Source: JAAYKS01 sp964479435
GTDB lineage: Bacteria > Bacillota > Clostridia > Saccharofermentanales > UBA5734
Length of the DNA: 16,301 bases
Assembly (NCBI GenBank): GCA_964479435.1
Contig: CAYZME010000043.1
Coordinates: forward strand, 1 to 16,301
Direction of reading: 5' to 3'
The position numbers were made by a program, and so were the translations under genes. Below, in pieces: positions 1 through 6,704 of this stretch (position 1 is its first letter; each line of letters opens with the position of its first letter). The notes under the pieces are model-generated. The model did no database searches, had not been told where the DNA came from, and worked only from the letters and a program-made list of their open reading frames with translations.

Positions 1-640
1 CGCGTCTGTGCCCCCGGCCATTTGTTGCGGCAAGAGACGACGGTCGCGCCCGGCCGTTTGGGGATCATGAAAATGAGGTTCTTGGGGCAGGTTTCGACGC
101 ACAGCCCGCAGGCTTTGCATTTGTTTTCGTTGATCACGGCGACCCCGTCCAACAGGTCGATGGCCCCATACGGGCAGTGGTATACGCAATCGCCAAAACC
201 AATACAACCATACGTACAGGAGTTGGGTCCGGAAAACAAACCATGCGCGGCGCTGCAGCTGATGGTGCCGCTGTAGGCGAATCTTTTCTGGGTGTGGGCG
301 GTTGTACCCTGACATGCGCGACCGTGGGGGTGGCCGCGACGGCCGTGATCCCCAGCAACTCAGACAAATCATCCACGAGCGACGGCCCGCCGACCGGGCA
401 TTTGGTGATGTCGGGTTCGCCGTCGGCCAACGCTTCCGCGTAGCCGTCGCACCCCGAGTAGCCACAGGCGCCGCAGTTGGCGCCCGGCAGCAGCTCCCGG
501 ATGCCGACGGCCCGCAGGTTTTCTTCCACGGCGAAAAAACGGCTGACGACGACGATGAGAACGGCGAAAAACAAACCGATCGCGGCGACGATGAGGCCGG
601 GAACCAGGATATCTTGAAAAGCAGAAGAGACGACGATCAC
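1..640 (-). CDS. rnfB: RnfB, Rnf complex ferredoxin-type subunit (partial at left edge, frameshifted)
   Basis: RnfB is the membrane-anchored iron-sulfur subunit that passes electrons between ferredoxin and the rest of the Rnf complex. The GTG start at 640 has an AGGGGG ribosome binding site (652-647) just after the rnfA stop. Residues 10-33 form one membrane helix. The Fe-S domain follows with CGACGYSGC (Cys56, 59, 64) and Cys81. The frame opened at 640 loses homology after the codon at 316-314. From 314 the family sequence continues in the -1 frame: CQGT, a cluster starting CTYGCIGFGDC (218 leftward), and CKACGLCVETCPK (119-84), running off position 1. Net missing bases are therefore 1 mod 3. 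This could be an assembly error, a true mutation or recoding. Family assignment is certain; functional status is open. Confidence 0.9.
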
Positions 641-653
641 ACGCTACCCCCTA

Positions 654-1244
654 TCAGGCGAACAACTTTTCGATCAGGCCTTTGAAGCCAAAGAAAGCGA
701 TGGAAACCAACGCGGCGGAAACCAGGGTGATGGGCAAGCCTTTGAATGCTTCGGGTACGTCGGCGTGGTCGACTTTGTCGCGCACGCCGGAGAAGATGAA
801 CAAAGCCAGCATAAAGCCCAGACCCGCGCCCAGGCTGTGTGTCATCGACTGCCAAAAGGTGTAGCCGGCGTCGATGTTGAGGATGGTCAAACCCAGGACG
901 GCGCAGTTGGTGGTGATCAGCGGCAAGTAAATACCCAAAGCCCGATACAGGGCGGGGATGGATTTTTTCAGGATCGACTCGATGATTTGCACCAGGGCGG
1001 CGATGACCAGGATAAAGATCAGGGTTTGCAAATAATCCAGACCGAGCGGGTGCAAAACCCAGTGGAACATCGGCCAGGTAAACAGGGTCGCCGCGAGCAT
1101 GACAAATAAAACCGCCACGCTCATGCCCATGGCTGTTTTGCGGTTTTTGGATACGCCCAGAAAGGGGCAAATCCCCAGAAAACGCGACAAGACAAAGTTG
1201 TCGACGAGGACGGCGCTAAACAGGATGATCGCCATTTCCTTCAT
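654..1244 (-). CDS. rnfA: RnfA, Rnf complex membrane subunit
   Basis: RnfA is an integral membrane subunit of the Rnf complex, paralogous to RnfE. Its 196 residues match the family's usual length and form about six hydrophobic helices. The conserved half-sites GICPFLG (Cys26) and TTNCAVLG (Cys114) are present; in solved Rnf/Nqr-type complexes the equivalent cysteines of RnfA and RnfE hold a shared iron-sulfur cluster inside the membrane. The ATG at 1244 overlaps the rnfE stop as ATGA and follows a perfect AAAGGAGG ribosome binding site that lies within the rnfE 3' end, so translation is probably coupled. rnfB begins 13 bp downstream. Confidence 0.97.
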   Translation of the reverse strand: MKEMAIILFSAVLVDNFVLSRFLGICPFLGVSKNRKTAMGMSVAVLFVMLAATLFTWPMFHWVLHPLGLDYLQTLIFILVIAALVQIIESILKKSIPALYRALGIYLPLITTNCAVLGLTILNIDAGYTFWQSMTHSLGAGLGFMLALFIFSGVRDKVDHADVPEAFKGLPITLVSAALVSIAFFGFKGLIEKLFA

Positions 1245-1990
1245 GCGTTGCCTCCTTTTGCCGCGTCGGCGTCACAGGGCCCGTCGTCAGCGGACTGGCC
1301 GCACAGACCGGCGGCCGGGCAACTCGCGCAACCGGCCATGGCCATCTCGTCCCGCACTTTGGCTTCTGTTTTCTTGTCCATGCGGGCGATGATCTGGATG
1401 GTCAAGGCGATGAGGATGCCAAACACGAAGAAGCCGCCCGGGGGGAGGATAAAAACCAGCATCGGCTGAATGGCGCCGCCGGCTTGCAGAACCGGAATCG
1501 GCAGACCGAACCAGGTGCCATTGCCGAGGATTTCACGCACCGTACCCATGAGCAACAACGCCAGCGTCGCGCCCAGGCCCATCCCCAGACCGTCGAGGGC
1601 GGATGCCCAAACGGTGTTTTTGCTGGCAAAGGCTTCGGCCCGCGCCAGAATGATGCAGTTGACCGTGATCAGCGGGATAAAAATGCCCAACGCCTGGTCG
1701 AGATCGGGCAGATAAGCCTGGATGACCATCTGGACGATGGTCACAAACCCGGCGATGATCGTGATGAACACCGGAATGCGGACTTTGGCGGGGATGACGT
1801 TGCGCAGCAGGGAGATCAGCACGTTGGAGCATACCAGCACAAAGATGATGGCTACGCCCATCCCCAACCCATTGAACGCCAGCGTCGTGACCGCCAGGGT
1901 CGGGCAGGTGCCCAGCAACAGGCGGAAGACCGGGTTTTCACGCAAAATGCCCTTGGTAAGCTGCCGCAGCGGCGAAATCGGTTGTGGCAT
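1241..1990 (-). CDS. rnfE: RnfE, Rnf complex membrane subunit with Cys-rich tail
   Basis: RnfE is the second RnfA-like integral membrane subunit. GTCPTLAV (Cys29) and TVNCIILAR (Cys112) mirror the RnfA half-sites and should complete the intramembrane Fe-S cluster. The protein has 249 residues. After the last helix it carries a hydrophilic tail of about 36 residues containing Cys221, Cys224, Cys230 and Cys239, a CxxC-type arrangement not needed for the core fold. The ATG at 1990 shares one base with the rnfG TGA stop (TGATG) and sits behind AGGAGGT. It forms an operon with rnfG upstream and rnfA downstream (4-bp overlap). What the tail does is unknown; metal binding is an inference. Confidence 0.97.
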   Translation of the reverse strand: MPQPISPLRQLTKGILRENPVFRLLLGTCPTLAVTTLAFNGLGMGVAIIFVLVCSNVLISLLRNVIPAKVRIPVFITIIAGFVTIVQMVIQAYLPDLDQALGIFIPLITVNCIILARAEAFASKNTVWASALDGLGMGLGATLALLLMGTVREILGNGTWFGLPIPVLQAGGAIQPMLVFILPPGGFFVFGILIALTIQIIARMDKKTEAKVRDEMAMAGCASCPAAGLCGQSADDGPCDADAAKGGNA

Positions 1991-2571
1991 CAGTTGGCAC
2001 CTCCTGGGAGATCGAGATAGGCCGAGCAGGCGCGGTTGACCGCGTCCGCCACCGCGCGCGAGGAGATGGTGGCGCCGGCTACCGCGTCGATGCGGGTGCG
2101 GGCGAAATCATCGGGTTTGACAGAAAAAACCGACGAGGCGGGCTGACCGGGGAACGCGTCGAGAAAAGCGTCCTCGCGTACTTTTTTGCCCAGCCCCGGT
2201 GTTTCGTCGTCCTGGACGACCCGCACGTCGAGAATATGCCCCTGCGTGTCGATTCCGGTCATCACCCAGACCAGACCGGCGTAGCCCCGCGCGGAAGCGG
2301 TGAGGACGTAGCCGGCGGATTTTCCCGCGCTGTCCACCCCTTCCACAACGGCGGATACGTCGGGATGACCGGCGGGGATGTCGCGGTCGTGGAAGGTGTC
2401 GGCCTGCGGCAGGATCGCGCGGATGGCGGCCGATTCGGCGGCCTGCGCCAACTCGGCGATGCGGTCGCGGGTGACGGCGTTGGCGGTCGCCAATAACAAC
2501 GTCGTGACGACGCAGATGATCGTCATCGCCAGGACGGGACTCACAAGCTCTTTGAACGCGGATTTAGGCAC
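1990..2571 (-). CDS. rnfG: RnfG, covalent-FMN subunit of the Rnf complex
   Basis: RnfG is the FMN-bearing subunit, anchored by one N-terminal helix (about residues 10-32) with its flavin domain outside the membrane. The protein has 193 residues. The motif DAVAGATISS places the FMN-linked threonine at Thr168; in this family the threonine carries the flavin by a phosphoester bond. The usual Ser/Thr before GAT is Ala here, which should not prevent flavinylation by the ApbE-type transferase, though this is an inference. No ApbE is encoded in the window. The start is GTG at 2571, behind GGAGGAG, overlapping the rnfD end by 8 bp. Confidence 0.95.
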   Translation of the reverse strand: MPKSAFKELVSPVLAMTIICVVTTLLLATANAVTRDRIAELAQAAESAAIRAILPQADTFHDRDIPAGHPDVSAVVEGVDSAGKSAGYVLTASARGYAGLVWVMTGIDTQGHILDVRVVQDDETPGLGKKVREDAFLDAFPGQPASSVFSVKPDDFARTRIDAVAGATISSRAVADAVNRACSAYLDLPGGAN

Positions 2572-3505
2572 GTTTTTTGTCTCCTCCGAATACGTGGGGG
2601 CGGGTCATCTGTTCGATGGTCGGCGTCAACATGTTCATCAGCATGATTGAAAAAGAGACCCCTTCGGTCATGCTGCCGAACAGCCGGATCATCGCGGTGA
2701 TCAGTCCGCAGCCGGCGCCGAACACCACCTTGCCGCGCCGGGTCATCGGCGAGGTGACATAGTCGGTTGCCATGAAAAAGGCGCCGAGGATCAGGCCGCC
2801 GGAGAGAATATGATACATCGGGTTTTCCCCGGCAATCGCGGTCACCAGTGCCACGGTGCCAATATACGACAGGGGAATCCACAAGGCGATGACTTTGCGC
2901 GCCAGCAAATAGGCAATCCCGATGCACAAAGCGGCGATGGAGACCTCACCCAGCGAGCCCGCCTTGCCGGTGCCGATGAACAGATCCAGATAGGACGGCA
3001 TCGCGCCGCCGCTTTGCAACACATATAAGGGTGTGGCGGAAGAGATAAAATCCACTTGCTCGCCGATCAGATGCTGCCCCATGATCACCCAACGGCTCAT
3101 GGAAAGGGGAAAAGAGATGGTCAGGACAACCCGGGCCGCCATCGCGGGGTTGATGATGTTGTTGCCGATGCCGCCAAACATCTGCTTGACGACGACGATG
3201 GCGATGAAAGAGCCGATGACGACAATGTAGAGCGGGATGTTGGGCGGCAGGTTGAGGGCCAGCAAAAACCCGGTGACGACGGCGCTCATGTCGCCGATCG
3301 AGTTGTAGCGTTTCATCAGGCGCCGCGCGACATATTCAAAAAGGACGGCGGATGAGATGGCGACCGCCACGACCAACACCGGGCGCGCGCCAAACAACAC
3401 AAACGCGGCGACCAATGCCGGGATCAGGGCGAACACCACATCCAGCATGATGCGGCGGGTACTGGCCACGTCGCGGATGTGGGGGGAGGAAGAAACTTCA
3501 AGCAT
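2564..3505 (-). CDS. rnfD: RnfD, membrane covalent-FMN subunit of the Rnf complex
   Basis: RnfD is a polytopic membrane subunit (313 residues, about nine to ten hydrophobic helices) that carries a covalently bound FMN. SSATPLY places the probable flavinylated residue at Thr158. The conserved GGIGNNIINPAMAARV segment and the LNLPPNIP loop are both present. The ATG at 3505 follows AAGGAG and overlaps the rnfC end by 8 bp; the rnfG start likewise overlaps the rnfD end by 8 bp, so the three genes are likely translationally coupled. The C-terminus (GGDKKRA) is short and basic. Confidence 0.97.
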   Translation of the reverse strand: MLEVSSSPHIRDVASTRRIMLDVVFALIPALVAAFVLFGARPVLVVAVAISSAVLFEYVARRLMKRYNSIGDMSAVVTGFLLALNLPPNIPLYIVVIGSFIAIVVVKQMFGGIGNNIINPAMAARVVLTISFPLSMSRWVIMGQHLIGEQVDFISSATPLYVLQSGGAMPSYLDLFIGTGKAGSLGEVSIAALCIGIAYLLARKVIALWIPLSYIGTVALVTAIAGENPMYHILSGGLILGAFFMATDYVTSPMTRRGKVVFGAGCGLITAMIRLFGSMTEGVSFSIMLMNMLTPTIEQMTRPHVFGGDKKRA

Positions 3506-4937
3506 CGGCGGTCTCCTTGCGAATGGGGGATGGCGCGGCGTGGGCGGCGGTGGCGCGAGCCTGGGCCTGGGCCGCGGCGGTGGCGTCCATTTCCGCCTTG
3601 CGGCGATTCTTTTCGTTTTCCATGCGTAACAACGCTTTGCCGGTGCGGATGCTTTGGACCAGATAGCGCTTGGCAGGGCAGGTATAGGTACAACAGCCGC
3701 ATTCGATACAATCGGTACAGTGCAGCCCGGCCAGCCCCTCGACGTCGCGATTGCGCGTCAGGTTGTCCAACGTCGTCGGCAGCAGTTCCATCGGGCAGGC
3801 GGTGATGCAGCGGCCACAGCGGATGCATTGCGATTCCCGGGGGATGCGCGCTTCTTTCTGGCCGAGCGCGAGAATGGCGTTGTTCATTTTGATGACGCCC
3901 AGGTCGATCCGGTCCAGGGCGACGCCCATCATCGAGCCGCCCATGATCACCTTGGCGGCGTCTTCGGCAAAGCCGCCCGCCAGGCGGATGATGTCAGGAA
4001 TGAGCGCGCCCACCGGCACGTTGACGTTGCATTGGATGGCCAGGGCGCTGCCATCCAGCGTGATGCGCCGGCGGATCAAAGGCATACCGGTCTCCAGATA
4101 TTTGGAAATAAAGCGCACGGTGCTGACATTGAGCACCAGCACATTCACGTCGTGCGGCAACCCCCCGGTCGGGACTTTGCGCTTGGTGAGCGCGTAGATC
4201 AGCATTTTTTCCGCGCCTTGCGGATAGACGGTTTTGAGCGGCGCGACTTCAATCGCCGGCGTCGTAAAATGAATGACTTTGTATTTCAACAGCGCGTTGT
4301 TGAGCAGTTCGATCGCCACCGGCTTGTTGTCTTCTACGCCGATGATCGCGCGCGGGATGTTCAGCCATTTCATCACTTGCAGGATGCCGTCGATGATCTC
4401 ATCCGGGTGTTCGACGGTCTGCCGGTAGTCGGCCGTGATGTAGGGTTCGCATTCGGCCGCGTTGATCAACAGCGTGTCGGGCTGCTTGTCCGCGGGGGGC
4501 GCGAGTTTGACGTGCGTCGGAAAACCGGCGCCGCCCAACCCGACGAGGCCGGACGCGCGAATCGCGGCGACAAAATCCTCACGGGACGCGACCTCCGGCG
4601 GGCGGATATCCTCGTGAGGCGTATACTGCCCGTCGGAAGCGATCTCGACCACTTCGATCGAGCGGCCGGAGGCGGCAACTTTGTTGGATACCGATTGAAC
4701 GGTACCGGAAATACTGGCGTGGATGGGCGCCGAAAGATAGCCGACGGCTTCGCCGATCAACTGTCCTACTTTGACCGCATCGCCCGGTTTGACGATACAC
4801 CGGCAAGGGGCGCCGATGTGCATGGACATGGGAATTTCTACTTTGTCGAACGCTTCCAGACGGACCGTTGGATATTGTTCTGTATTTTTATTACCGGCCG
4901 GGTGAACTCCTCCGGAAAAGGCGCGTAAAAAAGACAC
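3498..4937 (-). CDS. rnfC: RnfC, NADH-binding Fe-S subunit of the Rnf complex
   Basis: RnfC is the soluble subunit that exchanges electrons with NAD(H). The N-terminus has the family signature FSGGVHP (residues 7-13). The nucleotide-binding loop GLGGAGFP lies at 133-140. Two 4Fe-4S motifs follow: CIRCGRCITACP (Cys371, 374, 377, 381) and CIECGCCTYTCP (Cys410, 413, 416, 420), with Cys407 an extra cysteine just before. A charged, Ala-rich tail of about 50 residues ends the 479-residue protein and could form a helix. The start is GTG at 4937 behind GGGAGGTT. It is the first gene of the rnfCDGEAB operon, the order usual in clostridia, and diverges from the Re-citrate-synthase-like gene. Confidence 0.97.
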   Translation of the reverse strand: MSFLRAFSGGVHPAGNKNTEQYPTVRLEAFDKVEIPMSMHIGAPCRCIVKPGDAVKVGQLIGEAVGYLSAPIHASISGTVQSVSNKVAASGRSIEVVEIASDGQYTPHEDIRPPEVASREDFVAAIRASGLVGLGGAGFPTHVKLAPPADKQPDTLLINAAECEPYITADYRQTVEHPDEIIDGILQVMKWLNIPRAIIGVEDNKPVAIELLNNALLKYKVIHFTTPAIEVAPLKTVYPQGAEKMLIYALTKRKVPTGGLPHDVNVLVLNVSTVRFISKYLETGMPLIRRRITLDGSALAIQCNVNVPVGALIPDIIRLAGGFAEDAAKVIMGGSMMGVALDRIDLGVIKMNNAILALGQKEARIPRESQCIRCGRCITACPMELLPTTLDNLTRNRDVEGLAGLHCTDCIECGCCTYTCPAKRYLVQSIRTGKALLRMENEKNRRKAEMDATAAAQAQARATAAHAAPSPIRKETADA

Positions 4938-5010
4938 CCGCTAAACCTCCCTCGATCGATACACTGTACCTATTCAAGCACGCGCTCGGGTCAATTTCAA
5001 GGGAACTTTA

Positions 5011-5026
5011 TGTGACATATGATACA
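5011..5026. promoter_or_regulatory. TGTGA-N6-ATACA dyad, possible regulator site for rnf
   Basis: TGTGACATATGATACA is an imperfect dyad centred on CATATG. It resembles TGTGA-N6-TCACA operators, used by CRP/FNR-family regulators and, in similar form, by the redox repressor Rex. It lies about 75 bp upstream of the rnfC start. The right half matches only three of five bases, so this is a weak candidate. Confidence 0.25.
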
Positions 5027-5105
5027 AAAATTCCCAAGGATAAGCGACGCGTTCTGCCCGCTGCCAGGTCTGATGCCGCGCCGCGAGCGGCAGACGGGGG
5101 AAATG

Positions 5106-5132
5106 TGCAACTCTCGCGACATGAAGTTGCAT
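5106..5132. repeat. Inverted AGTTGCA pair, upstream operator candidate
   Basis: TGCAACT (5106-5112) and AGTTGCA (5125-5131) form an inverted pair 12 bp apart. The second sits inside ATGAAGTTGCAT (5121-5132), which recurs exactly at 5230-5241. The pair lies about 60 bp upstream of the -35 box of the downstream promoter, so it could be an auxiliary binding site for the same regulator. Confidence 0.5.
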
Positions 5133-5188
5133 CGGCGCTATGTGGGACTATTTGAGAAAAAGCGCGATATAAGCTATAAACAGTAGCA

Positions 5189-5217
5189 TTGACAACAATT
5201 CAAGACACGTCTATAAT
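5189..5217 (+). promoter_or_regulatory. Consensus sigma-A promoter for the Re-citrate-synthase-like gene
   Basis: TTGACA (5189-5194) and TATAAT (5212-5217) both match the sigma-A/sigma-70 consensus at all six positions and are separated by exactly 17 bp. Transcription should begin near 5224, giving a leader of about 53 nt before the ATG at 5277. The strength implied by this match suggests high basal expression restrained by a repressor; the repeat at 5230-5241 is well placed for that. Confidence 0.9.
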
Positions 5218-5229
5218 CTCTCGATATCG

Positions 5230-5241
5230 ATGAAGTTGCAT
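5230..5241 (+). repeat. ATGAAGTTGCAT direct repeat in the early leader (operator candidate)
   Basis: This 12-bp word is an exact copy of 5121-5132, 109 bp upstream. It covers roughly +7 to +18 of the predicted transcript, a classic roadblock or repressor position. A role as an operator is inferred from position and repetition only. Confidence 0.45.
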
Positions 5242-5276
5242 TATTAGACATCACGACTTGCACGGAGGAGTGCGTT

Positions 5277-6704
5277 ATGCTCAAATACGATCAAAAAACC
5301 AATCTGCTGGAACAGTCCGCTTACCGGTACGCGATGCAGGACGTGTCAGAGCCCAACTTGTACAGGCACCTGTTCGATTACGACCATGTTCCTAAGATCC
5401 CTTTTAATCAGCGTGTCGTACCGATGAACATGCCGGATGAAATCTGGATCACCGATACCACGTTTCGCGACGGCCAGCAGGCCTGCTCGCCTTTTACCGT
5501 GCGGCAGATTGTCGATTTGTTCCAACTGATGCACCGGCTGGGTGGGCCCAAGGGCATCATCCGCCAGAGCGAATTCTTCCTTTATACAGATAAGGATAAG
5601 GAAGCGGTGCGCCGCTGTATGGAGCTGGGGTATGAATTCCCCGAGATCACCAGCTGGATTCGCGCCAATGAAAAAGATTTTGAGCTGGTGCGCCAAATGG
5701 AAATCAAAGAAACCGGCATTCTGGTTTCCTGTTCCGATTACCACATCTTCAAGAAAATGAAAATGACGCGCGCGCAGGCGATGGACAAATACCTGGGGAT
5801 CGTCAAGGACGCGCTCGCGCACGGGATCAAACCGCGTTGCCATCTCGAAGACATCACGCGCGCGGATTTTTACGGCTTTGTCGTCCCGTTTGTCAACGAG
5901 CTGATGAAACTGGCGCGCGAGAGCGGGGTCGCGATCAAAGTCCGCGCCTGCGACACCTTGGGCTTTGGCGTCTCCTACCCCGGCGTGGCCCTGCCGCGCA
6001 GCGTGCCGGGCATCATCTACGGTTTGCAGCACTATGCCAAAGTCCCGTCCGAGCAGTTGGAGTGGCACGGCCACAATGATTTTTACAAGGTCGTCACCAA
6101 CGCCGCCACCGCCTGGCTCTACGGCTGCTCCAGCGTCAACTGCTCCATGCTGGGCATCGGCGAGCGGACGGGCAACTGCCCGGTCGAGGCGATGGCGATC
6201 GAATACGCTTCGCTGCGCGGGACAGAAGATGGGATGGACTTCACCGCCATCACAGAGATCGCGGAGTATTTTGAAAAAGACATCGGCATCGAAGTCCCGC
6301 CCCGGACGCCTTTCATCGGCCGCAATTTCAACTCGACGCGCGCCGGTATCCACGCGGACGGCTTGCTCAAAGATGAAGAGATCTATAACATCTTTAATAC
6401 GGAGCGCATCCTCAACCGCCCGGCGACGGTGGCCGTCGATTCCCATTCCGGTCTGGCGGGGATCGCGCACTGGATGAACGGATATTTCAATTTCCGCGGC
6501 GAGGAAGCGATCGACAAAAAGCACCCGGTGGTCACCCGGGTCAAAGACCGCGTCGATCAGCTGTACGCGAAGGGGCGCAACACGGTGATGGGCGACGAAG
6601 AGCTGGAGTATTTGGTGCGTGAAGTCGACTACGAATTCTACCTGGTCGCCGCCGACAAAAACTTGCGCCGCTATGCCGGCCGCGCCGGTCGTGACGCCGA
6701 TTGA
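5277..6704 (+). CDS. HMGL/isopropylmalate-synthase family enzyme, probable Re-citrate synthase
   Basis: This is a 475-residue acyl-CoA condensing enzyme of the 2-isopropylmalate/homocitrate/citramalate synthase superfamily. The N-terminal TIM barrel carries DTTFRDGQQ (Asp60, Arg64, Asp65, Gln67) and the metal-binding HGHN (His264, His266, Asn267). A helical lid region with FNSTRAGIHADG follows. It lacks a long C-terminal leucine-type regulatory domain, and no leu or nif genes are nearby. The wording of the conserved blocks and the anaerobic context with Rnf favour Re-citrate synthase (oxaloacetate plus acetyl-CoA to citrate), known from clostridia and other anaerobes. Homocitrate or isopropylmalate synthase activity cannot be excluded. 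The ATG at 5277 follows GGAGGAG (5264-5270) and a consensus promoter. Confidence 0.72.
   Translation: MLKYDQKTNLLEQSAYRYAMQDVSEPNLYRHLFDYDHVPKIPFNQRVVPMNMPDEIWITDTTFRDGQQACSPFTVRQIVDLFQLMHRLGGPKGIIRQSEFFLYTDKDKEAVRRCMELGYEFPEITSWIRANEKDFELVRQMEIKETGILVSCSDYHIFKKMKMTRAQAMDKYLGIVKDALAHGIKPRCHLEDITRADFYGFVVPFVNELMKLARESGVAIKVRACDTLGFGVSYPGVALPRSVPGIIYGLQHYAKVPSEQLEWHGHNDFYKVVTNAATAWLYGCSSVNCSMLGIGERTGNCPVEAMAIEYASLRGTEDGMDFTAITEIAEYFEKDIGIEVPPRTPFIGRNFNSTRAGIHADGLLKDEEIYNIFNTERILNRPATVAVDSHSGLAGIAHWMNGYFNFRGEEAIDKKHPVVTRVKDRVDQLYAKGRNTVMGDEELEYLVREVDYEFYLVAADKNLRRYAGRAGRDAD

Larger units (their letters stand above)
4938..5276. other. Divergent intergenic region between rnfC and the Re-citrate-synthase-like gene
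   Basis: These 339 bases hold no convincing gene. They contain the rnfC ribosome binding site (around 4951-4944), an A/T-rich stretch with a TGTGA-type dyad at 5011-5026, an imperfect hairpin (5053-5062 against 5086-5094, one bulge), three AGTTGCA elements, and a strong plus-strand promoter at 5189-5217. Several parts are less GC-rich than the flanking genes, as expected for a regulatory region. No clear minus-strand promoter for rnf could be picked: TTGACC near 4991 lacks a good -10 at normal spacing. Confidence 0.7.

Noticed and set aside
3654..4928. 424-codon plus-strand open frame antisense to rnfC
   Set aside because: Low-complexity, Asp/Arg/Gln-rich translation typical of antisense shadows; rnfC is unambiguous on the other strand.
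4868..5155. 95-codon plus-strand open frame spanning the rnfC 5' end and intergenic region
   Set aside because: It covers the rnfC start and regulatory region, has no ribosome binding site and no recognisable domain.
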